NCBI GenBank assembly: GCA_036873135.1
Contig: JAPTYO010000018.1
Coordinates: 6,563,503 to 6,627,502 of the forward strand
DNA length: 64,000 bases
Reading direction: 5' to 3'
Source: Clarkia xantiana subsp. parviflora
Taxonomy: Eukaryota; Streptophyta; Magnoliopsida; Myrtales; Onagraceae
Part shown: positions 36,006 to 45,790 of the stretch, piece by piece
How positions within the stretch are numbered: position 1 is the stretch's first letter
Layout of the letters: each line of letters opens with the position of its first letter
Notes under the pieces: model-generated
Databases searched by the model: none
Told to the model about the DNA's origin: nothing
The model's input: only the letters and a program-made list of their open reading frames with translations
Made by a program: the position numbers and the translations under genes

Positions 36006-36201
36006 TATAGGAATGTATAGCTTTCCACATACAATATATCCTTGTGCATACTAGATCACTAGATTAGCTTAGCTTGTGAACTAAGTTAGTTTAGTTAGTT
36101 AGATCTTCTTACTAGTATATATACTAGTTCTATACATTGTAACACATGATTTTGGTTGATCAATACATTTCATATTCAATCTAAATCCTCCAAGCTTTAT
36201 A
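36006..36201 (+). repeat. 5' LTR of R
   Basis: 196 bp, TATAGGAATG...AAGCTTTATA, identical to 41214-41409 by eye. It is AT-rich and contains a near-palindrome ACTAGTATATATACTAGT (about 36112-36129), whose TATATA may be the core promoter. Confidence 0.95.
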
Positions 36202-36213
36202 TGGTATCAGAGC
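36202..36213 (+). other. Primer binding site of R (initiator Met tRNA)
   Basis: TGGTATCAGAGC directly follows the LTR and is the standard plant copia complement of the initiator methionine tRNA. The leader 36214-36757 has no ORF of note on the sense strand. Confidence 0.95.
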
Positions 36214-36757
36214 ATGTACGTTTCTTGGCGATCAAGCAACCTGGAATCAGCTGGTTTCCGGTGAATCTTTGGCTTCGATTCTTCGATTTCAGCTTGGATT
36301 TGTGCTTCTATTCTTGATTCCGCTTGATTTCGACTCTCAGTAAGTCTCTTGGATCATGAACTGAGTTGATTCTCAGCTCAATTGAAGTTGTTTTTGGATC
36401 AATTCTGCGTAGCATTGCTAGTTGCTTTCCGGCCAAGTTTCTTCATCGCATTTGCTTCATCTATAAGTTTTGGTTCAAATTGTGCTTACTTAGCCAGTTT
36501 TCTTGATTACGATTATGGATTTCGTGATCTTGATTCAATTGTGAGCACTTCTGGATTGGATTGCTGCATTCTTTTGATCTGGATAGTTGCGTATTGCTGG
36601 ATTTGGCTGGCATCTTTTGTCCTATTGTCCAGCTTGCATAGTTGTACTCTTTTGGCCATTTCCGTTGGAATTGTGTGGCTGTGGTTGATAGTTTGCTGGA
36701 TTTTCTTGCAATTCAAATCTATTTGAATCTTAATATCAGTGGAATTGGTGCTGGATT

Positions 36758-39700
36758 ATGGCTGATAACACCATTGAGGATCCTCTCTATTTACATCCAT
36801 CGGACACCACTGGCTTGTTGTTGATTCCATTTCAGCTCCAAGGTTCCAGCAACTACCATGCCTGGAGTACAGCTATCAAGGAAGGACTTCTTGTCAAGAA
36901 CAAGATTGGTTTTATTGATGGCAGCTTCTCAAGATTGAGTGTCCCTGTGGCACAACATGTGAGATGGGATAGGGCCAATGCCATTGTTAAGGCGTGGCTT
37001 AGGAACACAGTTGCTAAGGAGCTGGTTAATGGTTTGGTTTACAACAACACAGCTTTGTCTATTTGGAATGATCTTAAAGAAATGTTTGATAAAGTCGATG
37101 GTACACAAATCTTCCAGCTCACAAGAGAAATATACCAATGTTCACAAGGTGCTCTTTCAATCACTGAGTATTTTGGGAAAATAAAGCAGTTGTGGGATGC
37201 GTTGGGTTCCATTGATGATTTGAGGCTTGAATGCTCAGTTGATAGCAAGATTATCAATGAACATAAGGAGAAACAAAGACTGATTGCTTTCCTCTTGGGA
37301 CTGAATGAATCATTTGCTCATGTAAGAAGTAGCTTATTGATGAGGCAACCACTCCCTTCACTAAGTGTGGCTTTCTCTGTGTTGTTGCAAGAAGAGAGTC
37401 AACGTGCAATTGCTGGTTCAATAGGGGATATGGGAGAAGCTACTGCTTTATACTCTCAAAGGAACTTCCTCAATTCAAGGGGTCCTAACTATGGCAATGG
37501 CAATGGCTCAGGCAATGGAGGTAATGGTTCAAGGCGTAATGCTTCTTTTCCAAGAAACTACAATTCCAATGGAAGGATTTCATCTTATGGAGGTTTCAAT
37601 GGGGCTTCTAATGCTTCAACTGGGAAAACAGGCAAGATTGATAAGTCTAATTGGTTATGCACCTATTGTGGCAAGATGGGGCACAAAGTGGAGACATGTT
37701 GGAAGAAGCATCCACAACTTGCACCTTCTTCTGCTTTGAAACGTCCATGGAATTCAGCTAATGTTAGCATTGATGAGAGTCCTCAATCTAACTTGGTTGA
37801 GCATGTAGCTGCTGGGGATAAGAGGATTTTTCATGGGACATGTGAGAAAAGGATTTTGCACACTGGTTTGGATAGAAGGGTTCAACATGTGGCAATTCAA
37901 GATGATTTTGAGGCTCTTTCTAATGAAGAAGATGAGCTTGTACGTGTGAACATGGCAGGCATATCCAATCCATCTTCTTCTATGATATGGATTGTAGACT
38001 CAGGTGCTACAAACCACATCACTCATCATTTGAGCTGGCTACACAACTTGAGAAAGACTAATTCCAATCATCAATTTGTTCATTTGCCTAATGGTAACAA
38101 ATGTAGGATTACTCATATTGGGAGCTGCTCCTTCTCTTCTGGTTTCGCCTTGAATGACATCCTCTATGTGCCTGATTTCAAGTTCAACTTGATTTCAGTG
38201 TCTAAACTCCCAACTCAATTGAATTGCAAAGTTATATTCACTTTTGCCAATGTGTTGATTCAGGGCCATGTTGGGAAGCCAATGGTGATTGGTGAGAGAT
38301 CTAAGGGGCTTTATACACTCAGGGATTCAGTACCTTCAAGCTCAAGCAAGGTGGTGGCAGCTCATACCATTTCTAAAACAAATAAGGAGAATGCTTGGAC
38401 CTGGCATAGGCGTTTGGGACACATTTCAGCTACACATTTGAGTCATTTGAATAATGTGTTGTGTTTAAGTGATTCTTCTAGAAGTTGTGTCAAACAATGT
38501 ACCATCTGCCCTTTGGCCAAGCAAACCAGATTATCATTTCCTATTAGTCAATCACATGCCTCTACTCCTTTTTCCTTAATACATTTGGATCTTTGGGGTC
38601 CATACAAAGTTCCAACCATCAAAGGTTACCAATATTTTCTTACAATTGTGGATGAATTCTCAAGGGATACTTGGGTTTTCTTGATGAAGCATAAGAGTGA
38701 TACTTTCATCCACATCCAAAGTTTTTTATTGATGGTTCAGAACCAGTTTGGGACTATGGTCAAGATTGCTAGGAGTGACAATGGATCTGAGTTCATCAAT
38801 TCCATTTGCAAGGATCATTTCCTTCTTTTGGGAATTCAACACCAAACTAGTTGTCCTTACACTACTCAGCAGAATGGAAGAGTGGAGCGCAAGCATAGAC
38901 AAATTTTGAATATAGCAAGGGCATTGCGTTTTCAGGCTTCTATGCCAATCAAATATTGGGGTTATTGTGTGCTCACTGCTTGTTACTTGATCAACCGCAT
39001 ACCTTCATCCTCTTTGCAATTCAAATCTCCAATGGAGGTGTTATATGGCAAGCAACCTTCCATCAACCATCTAAGAATCATTGGATGTCTGTGTTTTGCC
39101 ACCAACTTGAACAACTTGGATAAATTTGGTTCAAGAGCTGAGCCTTGCATTCTAATGGGATATTCCACTTCACAAAAAGGTTATCTTGTGATGAAGATAT
39201 CTAATTCAACTTTCCATGTATCAAGAGATGTTGCTTTCCATGAGCACATCTTTCCATTTGGCATGTCTAAAGCAGAGCTGAGATCTCTGTTGCCTACTTG
39301 CTTGGAGTCCAAGTTATTGATTGAAGAGTCTTCTTATAATGATCAAAGCTCTCTTGATAGAGCTCCTTTGGTTTCTCCACCTATTCTTGATGAATTCATT
39401 GCTCCTCAGCCACCTCCTCAGCCACCTTCTCAGCCACCAATGGTTGAAGTCATGCCTCCACAAATCCCAACCTTAAGAAGGAGTGCAAGGATTGCTCAAC
39501 TTAGAGGAGCTTCTACTTCCAATGCTGTATTTGGTTTAGAGAAGTATATCTCATATGATCATCTGAATCCTAACTTTACTTGCTTCTTGGCCTCCATTGA
39601 CAAAGTTAGGGAGCCTTCTACTTACAAGCAAGCAGTCAAGGATTCAAATTGGGTGGTGGCAATGAAGGATGAGATCAAAGCTTTGCAAGATAACAACACA

Positions 39701-41218
39701 TGGAGGATTGTGGATCTGCCTCATGGTAAGTCATCTATTGGTTGTAAATGGGTGTTTAGGGTGAAGTACAATTCTGATGGTTCTATTGAGAGATACAAAG
39801 CAAGGCTGGTTGCTAAAGGCTTCACTCAAGTAGAAGGGACTGACTTCAATGAAACCTTTTCCCCTGTGGTGAAAATGACAACTGTAAGGATTGTTTTGGC
39901 AATGGCAGCCTCATATTCTTGGGGCTTGTTTCACATGGATGTGAACAATGCTTTCCTTCAGGGTGACTTGCATGAGGAGGTCTATATGGATATTCCACAA
40001 GGCTTTGATTCTACAAAGTCTGATCTAGGCTCTCCAAGGCGTGTATGCAAGCTTTTAAAGTCTCTTTATGGGTTGAAACAAGCTTCTAGGCAATGGAACA
40101 TCAAACTCACCAATACCTTGTTGAATAATGGATATACTCAAAGTGCTTCTGATCATTCCTTGTTCACCAAGGTAAATGGCAAGGATAGAGTATTTCTCCT
40201 CATTTATGTGGATGACTTACTCATCACAGGTTCAAATACCTGTATGATTGACCAATTGAAGTCCACTCTCAAATCCCATTTCAAGCTCAAAGATTTGGGC
40301 AACTTGAGATATTTCTTGGGTTTGGAAATTGCTAGGTCTAAGGAGGGTTTGGTCATCAATCAAAGGAAGTATGCGCTTGAGCTCATTGAAGAGGCTGGAT
40401 TGGGAGCTGCTAGGCCAACTGAGACTCCTATGGAGTTCAACCTCAAACTCACTACTTGTGAGTATGATGAGGCTACAAAGACTTCTTCTGATGATTTGCT
40501 CTTGGAGGATGCCACTGCTTATAGAAGATTGGTGGGCAAACTTCTTTACTTGACCATGACTAGGCCAGACATTAGCTTCTCAGTTCAAAGGATAAGTCAA
40601 TTTGTTGATAAACCTAAGAAGTCTCATCATGATGCAGCCATGAGGATCATTAAATACATCAAAGGAAGCCCTGGCCAGGGTTTGCTTTATCCTTCAAATA
40701 ATGCCCTTGACTTGAGTCTCTACTGTGATTCAGATTGGGCAGCTTGTCCTTTTAGTAGGAAGTCAGTAAGTGCTTATTGTGTAAGGCTTGGAGGAGCTAT
40801 GGTGGGTTGGAAAGTAAAGAAGCAAGACATAATTTCTCTTTCCAGTGCAGAGGCTGAATATAGATGCTTAAGGGTGGCTATACAAGAAGCTCTTTGGGTT
40901 GCTAGACTATTGAAGGAACTTGGGATGCATTTGCAATTACCCATACCCATCTTCACAGATAGTGAATCTGCTGTGAAGATTGCTAAGAACCCTATGTTTC
41001 ATGAACGCACAAAACACATTGAGTTAGATTGTCATTTCACTAGGCATCACATTCAATCAGGGCAAATTTCAGCTAAACATGTTGCTTCTCGGGACCAATT
41101 GGCAGACTTGCTCACCAAGGCACTTGTCAAGAAGCAACATATTGCCCTTCTCAAGCTCCATGGAATCAAGGATGTGTTTCATGAAAAGAAAGGAGAAGAA
41201 AAAGATGGGAGCATATAG
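36758..41218 (+). CDS. gag-pol: Gag-pol polyprotein of copia element R
   Basis: One uninterrupted ORF of 1486 codons in copia order. The gag core starts near residue 20 (LQGSSNYHAW) and ends in a CCHC knuckle CTYCGKMGHKVETC (about 301). Aspartic protease has IVDSGATNH (Asp about 414). A GAG-pre-integrase region (RRLGH about 550) precedes integrase with DLWG (about 610), RSDNGSEF (about 674) and QQNGRVERKH (about 710), so D, D and E are all present. RT shows KARLVAKGFTQ and YVDDLL (about 1150), and RNase H has YCDSDWA (about 1322) and SSAEAEYR. All key residues are intact. Gly/Asn-rich and Pro-rich linkers (near 245-260 and 885-895) look like normal domain spacers. The TAG stop (41216-41218) lies inside the 3' LTR. 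ATG 36758 was chosen as the first in-frame Met before the gag core. Confidence 0.96.
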   Translation: MADNTIEDPLYLHPSDTTGLLLIPFQLQGSSNYHAWSTAIKEGLLVKNKIGFIDGSFSRLSVPVAQHVRWDRANAIVKAWLRNTVAKELVNGLVYNNTALSIWNDLKEMFDKVDGTQIFQLTREIYQCSQGALSITEYFGKIKQLWDALGSIDDLRLECSVDSKIINEHKEKQRLIAFLLGLNESFAHVRSSLLMRQPLPSLSVAFSVLLQEESQRAIAGSIGDMGEATALYSQRNFLNSRGPNYGNGNGSGNGGNGSRRNASFPRNYNSNGRISSYGGFNGASNASTGKTGKIDKSNWLCTYCGKMGHKVETCWKKHPQLAPSSALKRPWNSANVSIDESPQSNLVEHVAAGDKRIFHGTCEKRILHTGLDRRVQHVAIQDDFEALSNEEDELVRVNMAGISNPSSSMIWIVDSGATNHITHHLSWLHNLRKTNSNHQFVHLPNGNKCRITHIGSCSFSSGFALNDILYVPDFKFNLISVSKLPTQLNCKVIFTFANVLIQGHVGKPMVIGERSKGLYTLRDSVPSSSSKVVAAHTISKTNKENAWTWHRRLGHISATHLSHLNNVLCLSDSSRSCVKQCTICPLAKQTRLSFPISQSHASTPFSLIHLDLWGPYKVPTIKGYQYFLTIVDEFSRDTWVFLMKHKSDTFIHIQSFLLMVQNQFGTMVKIARSDNGSEFINSICKDHFLLLGIQHQTSCPYTTQQNGRVERKHRQILNIARALRFQASMPIKYWGYCVLTACYLINRIPSSSLQFKSPMEVLYGKQPSINHLRIIGCLCFATNLNNLDKFGSRAEPCILMGYSTSQKGYLVMKISNSTFHVSRDVAFHEHIFPFGMSKAELRSLLPTCLESKLLIEESSYNDQSSLDRAPLVSPPILDEFIAPQPPPQPPSQPPMVEVMPPQIPTLRRSARIAQLRGASTSNAVFGLEKYISYDHLNPNFTCFLASIDKVREPSTYKQAVKDSNWVVAMKDEIKALQDNNTWRIVDLPHGKSSIGCKWVFRVKYNSDGSIERYKARLVAKGFTQVEGTDFNETFSPVVKMTTVRIVLAMAASYSWGLFHMDVNNAFLQGDLHEEVYMDIPQGFDSTKSDLGSPRRVCKLLKSLYGLKQASRQWNIKLTNTLLNNGYTQSASDHSLFTKVNGKDRVFLLIYVDDLLITGSNTCMIDQLKSTLKSHFKLKDLGNLRYFLGLEIARSKEGLVINQRKYALELIEEAGLGAARPTETPMEFNLKLTTCEYDEATKTSSDDLLLEDATAYRRLVGKLLYLTMTRPDISFSVQRISQFVDKPKKSHHDAAMRIIKYIKGSPGQGLLYPSNNALDLSLYCDSDWAACPFSRKSVSAYCVRLGGAMVGWKVKKQDIISLSSAEAEYRCLRVAIQEALWVARLLKELGMHLQLPIPIFTDSESAVKIAKNPMFHERTKHIELDCHFTRHHIQSGQISAKHVASRDQLADLLTKALVKKQHIALLKLHGIKDVFHEKKGEEKDGSI
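41183..41205 (+). other. Polypurine tract of R
   Basis: An unbroken purine run near the 3' end of the coding region, 8 bp before the 3' LTR, which would prime plus-strand synthesis. It also encodes the Lys/Glu-rich C-terminus of the polyprotein. Confidence 0.75.
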
Positions 41219-41409
41219 GAATGTATAGCTTTCCACATACAATATATCCTTGTGCATACTAGATCACTAGATTAGCTTAGCTTGTGAACTAAGTTAGTTT
41301 AGTTAGTTAGATCTTCTTACTAGTATATATACTAGTTCTATACATTGTAACACATGATTTTGGTTGATCAATACATTTCATATTCAATCTAAATCCTCCA
41401 AGCTTTATA
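41214..41409 (+). repeat. 3' LTR of R
   Basis: 196 bp, identical to the 5' LTR. It is followed by the CTTCC duplication (41410-41414). Confidence 0.95.
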
Positions 41410-41414
41410 CTTCC

Positions 41415-42083
41415 GTCCTTAGCTTCTCTTCTCCTCTCGCCCTGCAAGAAGGGCAATACCAGGCACAGAGAGGGGGGTGGTGCCTGATGAACCCTCTGCG
41501 ATGCCTAAGTCAGTACGGTTTTAGAGAGATAAAGCTAGAGAGATGTCAGAGCAAAATTATCCAACTTGCCAAGATGATCAAATGAATAGTGGAGGTGTTG
41601 TATTTATAGGCAACGATGTCATTAAGGTGGCTTAATGACATCGTTAACCTTTAAACACAATTAATTATCCTTTAAACACGTAATTAAGACCTTAGGGTAC
41701 GGAGAAGGTTGGCGGAAATAAACCGAGTATGGGAGTCCAAGAATGATGCCGGGGCCCTTGGGGGGAAGGAAAATCCGACCCCCAAGGGTAGGGGTTGGGT
41801 GAGGCCACCCAACCCCTCCTAGGGGAGATAGGGTTGGCCAACCCTATCTCCCCTAGAGGAGATCGGGTTGGCCCACCCGATCTCCCCTAGGGGAGGTCGG
41901 GTGTGGCCACCCGACCTCACCTAGGTGAGTTTAACTTGGCCGGACGAGCGCTTCGGCCTCGTCCAGACCGTTGGTGTTTTCGCGAAGTGTTCGGGTTGAA
42001 GTTTCGATTTACAATCATTAACGGGGTAATCAAAATGAAACGAATCGGAAGTCAACGGGTTCAAATTGGGCGTATATCCATCA
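41415..42083 (-). repeat. 3' LTR of Q, remaining 669 bp
   Basis: It continues Q's LTR after R and ends ATATCCATCA (plus strand). Against the right copy it has about 4 substitutions, different G-run lengths and 63 extra bp. The extra block (41811-41935) is made of head-to-head GGGTTGGCC-type inverted repeats: three palindromic units here against one at the right. Confidence 0.92.
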
Positions 42084-43069
42084 CATGCCCCCGAGTCAAC
42101 CAATGGCCTGACCCTTGATTGACTCTATTTTAGGATGGTATGACACGCGCAATTTGAAGCCGGGATTTTACCTTTTTGCCTGAATGCTTACTTACCCATG
42201 GATGTGTGCCTTTGACTCTGCCCCCTGCCTTATAAGATAGAGGAATTGTAAACGTCAGAATAGCACGGACACGTGTCCCAGCACGCGTCCGCTGTGGTGG
42301 AAATAATAAATCTATCTTTGCCATGGGCGTATACTTGAACAATAAATACACACATGGGGATGCAATATGAATACAGCTAAACGGATTCATACTTCAATTT
42401 CATGCCGGGATTTGTCTAAGTGAAGAAAAATTTCAATTTTGGTCCAAATTTTTTCTAAGTATGGGATACTAGAAAATATGCCTATAGGATGTTAACTAGG
42501 AGTGAACATGGACATATCATGAACATGAGGATGTGTACTAGCATACATGCAAGTAGGAACATAAGGATGGGAGTGAGTATAAGCATGAGTGATGACATTG
42601 ATATACCTGTAGATGTTAATCATGAATATGAGCATAAGTGCAAAGGTGAGAGCCTAGACCTCTCCTTTACTTGAGGGTGGAAACTCTGCCACTCAATGGG
42701 ACATAACGTTCCGCCTCCCTCGTACTAGCGTGAGCATTGTCCATTAACCTCGACCTTCGGCATGTGTAACATTTTTCCTTCATTCGTTGGAGCGTGTGTA
42801 TAGCTCTTGACCTTTACCCTGCAATTTGTTCCCCATAAAAGCGAGGGTGAAAATGCTTACAAGCTTTCTTCTTACCGCCGCGAGCGAAGGGGTCTATTGA
42901 CATGTGTTAGGGGTTGACCCTTCCTTCGGATGTGTTGGAGCGTTGCTCCATTTGGGGAAACTAAAAGTTCGCCTTCTTCCCTTGGTGTTAAGGTTGCCCC
43001 CGTAGTAGGCGTATCGTATCTCGCCCCTCCATGAGTAAGGGTCGATCTTTGTGTTGGTTGCTCGTATAG
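42084..43069 (-). other. Interior of Q next to the 3' LTR, non-coding
   Basis: It starts with the minus-strand purine end ACTCGGGGGCATG, comparable to the family polypurine tract. The rest has no convincing ORF. A short patch near 42490-42620 repeats GAGCATGA/GAACATGAG-like words. CCATAAAAG (42833-42841) stands about 230 bp before the ATG of the antisense-like exon. Confidence 0.5.
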
Positions 43070-43785
43070 ATGACTCACTTTTGGAAGCTTTCTTCTTCAG
43101 ACAGGGAGACCGTTGAATCGGATGAGAGGGAAGAACCCTCTAGTTCTGCTTATCAGGCCAAGAAATTTTCTAAGTCAGGGAAGGCTGCTAATGATTCTAG
43201 TATGCTCTCATTCCATTCTCTTTTCTTTGTGATATACTTATGATTGTTCTCATGTTGCTTCCTTCTTGTTGTTAGAGCGTTCTTCCCTGGTTACCGAATG
43301 GTTCTTGCGGTGGGCGAGAGTTCAAGTCAATCTAAATCCAAGGCGCGAAAACCTGACTCTGAGGTCGGGCCCTCGGCTGCCAAGGAGAAGGAAACCGCGA
43401 GCAGCTCTCCTTCCAGTGCCCCCTTGCTGACTCCCTCTCATGATAAGGAGGTAGTGGTTGAAGAGGCGCCCTCTTTGCTTGACAAAGGGAAACAACCTGT
43501 GGCTGGCGATGGGGTGATCATAGGTCTTGATGTCTCTTCTTTATCCTCTGCCCCCCAGCCGAGGGACCGAGACTCAGGTTCATTTCATCTTCATGTAGAT
43601 TTGACGACTTTCGAAGGTGTCTTTGGCTTTCCTATGGGTTATGTTATTAACCCCTGAGTTGAAAATTTTTCTTTTGATGATGGGTGTGATCATCGCCTTT
43701 CGTTGAGGTTCCTTTATCTTGCCATGGCTCTGATTAAGATAGCAAATTCTTACTTGGGAGTTCGGTGGAGACTGTTCTTGAGTTA
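43070..43785 (+). pseudogene. Antisense-gene-like exons of Q
   Basis: A plausible start exon 43070-43199 (begins MTHFWKLSSSD, Ser/Glu/Lys-rich) is followed by a GT...AG intron to 43277. An exon from 43278 then opens in frame for FFPGYRMVLAVGESSSQ, a Ser/Lys/Glu/Pro-rich stretch, and GSFHLHVDL. A TGA at 43655-43657 interrupts it, after which the frame still reads plausible protein (ALIKIANSYLG). Its position next to the 3' LTR and its strand match the antisense genes of A, B, O and P, but the sequence is not clearly the same protein. A decayed antisense gene of a related family is my reading; chance ORFs remain possible. Confidence 0.4.
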
Positions 43786-44814
43786 GCCTCTACTAGTATC
43801 GTGGTTGTGATCGTTGTGGGGATCGTTTTGTTATATGCCCTCAATAGTGCTTGTGGTGATTCTTTGCTTCATGGTTGATTTCATGAGATATGGAGGTTGT
43901 CTTCATAATGAGGACGTCTCCTACCTAGTATCCCCCAGTGGGTTGAAATATAAGTGCCTACCTTTGATGAGCGTATGAAGAGTGTTGTTTCTCCCTTTTT
44001 CTTGAACCTCCTCCTAAGGCTAGGCGTAGCCTTTTGATGTTCGTGGTCGGGATGATGTCTTTACAATGTATGTCTTTGACAGATGTTTTACGATGTGCTG
44101 CCATGATAATCACTTCGAGGTATGTGGACATGATAGCCACTTCGCAGTGTGTGGACATGATAGCCACTTCACGATGTATGGAGTTGTGCTTTAGTATTCC
44201 TTTCTCATTGGAGAGCCTTCATTGCTATAGTTGCCTTTTGTTTAGGCTATGTTTGTTGGGTTAGGTCCCGATGTCTCGTCTTGTCGGATGTTGTATCCTT
44301 TATGCTCTTTAGATGTCTCCTTCATGAATTGTGCTTGACGATGTTCAAGTCTGATACTAGCATAGGTCACGCGAGGGCGACATGTAAGACAATAACGTTT
44401 GTCAGAGTTTGACTTGTGCGACTTGTGAGGCAATTCTCTTCTTGATGGGTCGAGTTTATTTTGAGAGCCTTGAACTTTGGATTTCATGTCTTTGCTATCC
44501 TTCTTGGTGGTGTTGGGTTCCTTTGAGATACTTCTCTTGACTTGTGATATGGATGGTAGGATAACTTGTTACTTTTCATAATAACCTCTTGTGCTTCTGT
44601 ATATGATCCTTTGGTCATGGACTTCTCCTTTGTATATGCTTTCCTTTCCTTACCTTTCTTTTTTTTTTTTCCTTCACATCATACCTGCTATCTCATCAAG
44701 AAAAAATATTATGTGTTCTTCATACAACTTTGCTTTGCAATTATTTTCTCATGGAATCCTTCTCAGTATGGTGCGATGATCTTCTGATACCCTTTGAATG
44801 GTATGTATGGTGTT
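43786..44814. other. Q interior, no recognised gene
   Basis: About 1 kb of mostly non-coding sequence. The only structure I see is a short repeat of GTGGACATGATAGCCACTTC-like units at about 44100-44175 and a T-run near 44662. The small ORFs look like chance. Confidence 0.5.
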
Positions 44815-45790
44815 GCTAGACCAAAGATACGCTCTTGGTGGGCGTTGAATACTGTTCGCGAGATACGCTCCCGGAGGGCACCAGTAGTTAGACCAAAGAT
44901 ACGCTCTTGGTGGGCGTCGAAACAGTTCGCGAGATACGCTCCCGGAGGGCACCAGTAGTTAGACCAAAGATACGCTCTAGGTGGGCGGTTAATACTGTTC
45001 ACGAGATACGCTCCCGGAGGGCGTCAAAACTGTTCACGAGATACGCTCCCGGAGGGCACCAGTAGTTAGACCAAAGATACGCTCTAGGTGGGCGTTGAAA
45101 ACTGTTCACGAGATACGCTCCCGGAGGGCACCAGTAGTTAGACCAAAGATACGCTCTAGGTGGGCGTTGAAACTGTTCACGAGATTCGCTCCCAGAGGGC
45201 GTCGAAGCTGTTCACGAGATACGCTCCCGGAGGGCACCAGTAGTTAGACCAAAGATACGCTCTAGGTGGGCGTCGAACTGGTAGTTTGAAATCTACCTCA
45301 AGATACGCTCTTGGGGGCGTCGAATCTGGTAGTTTTTTTTCTACCTCAAGATACGCTCTTGGGGGCGTCGAATCTGGTAGGTTGCAAATCTACCTCAAGA
45401 TACGCTCCTGGGGGCGTCGAAGGTCGTAGTTTTAGAAACTACTCTCAATATACGCTCTTGGGGGCGTCGAAATTCGTAGTTTTTGGAAACCACTCTCAAG
45501 ATACGCTCTTGGTGCGTCGAAGGTCGTAGTATAGAAACTACTCTCAAGATACGCTCTTGGGGGCATCGAAGGTCGTAGTGTAAAAACTACTCTCAAGATA
45601 CGCTCTTGGGGGCGTCGAAGGTCGTAGTATAAAAACTACTCTCAAGATACGCTCTTGGGGGCGTCGAATCTGTTCGCGGGATAGGCTCCCGGAGGGCACA
45701 GGGTTCGCAGTTTTAGAACTACTCTCAAGATACGCTCTTGGGGGCGTCGAATGTGTTCGCGGGATTGGCTCCCGGAGGGCTCAGAATATT
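44815..45790. repeat. Two-part tandem array in Q
   Basis: The left block (about 44815-45275) has units of roughly 110 bp combining AAAGATACGCTC(T/C)AGGTGGGCG, CGAGATACGCTCCCGGAGGG and CACCAGTAGTTAGACC. The right block (about 45295-45780) has units of roughly 47 bp, CAAGATACGCTCTTGGGGGC followed by GTCGAAGGTCGTAGT and a short A/C-rich spacer. Both share the core AGATACGCTC. Position (between decayed pol and the antisense exons) matches the tandem regions of the other elements. Confidence 0.9.

Larger units (their letters stand above)
36006..41409 (+). mobile_element. Element R, intact Ty1/copia retrotransposon
   Basis: A 5,404-bp element with two identical 196-bp LTRs, an initiator-Met tRNA primer site, one full-length gag-pol ORF, a purine tract, and a perfect CTTCC duplication. 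The LTRs begin TATAGG and end TTTATA instead of TG...CA. Identical LTRs and an open frame make it the youngest insertion in the window and possibly still competent. The short LTRs and compact size would fit the Ale/Retrofit group, but the lineage is not proven here. Confidence 0.96.

Noticed and set aside
36382..36726. Plus-strand ORF of 114 codons in R's leader
   Set aside because: Hydrophobic T-rich composition, no known domain, lies before the gag ATG; likely chance in an AT-rich leader, though a leader peptide cannot be excluded.
42490..42660. Patch of GAGCATGA-like words as a regulatory array in Q
   Set aside because: Irregular spacing and only partial matches; it could not be separated from low-complexity drift.
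44815..45790. CRISPR array
   Set aside because: Regular repeats with spacers at first glance, but the spacers are repeats themselves and the surroundings are a plant LTR element with no cas genes.
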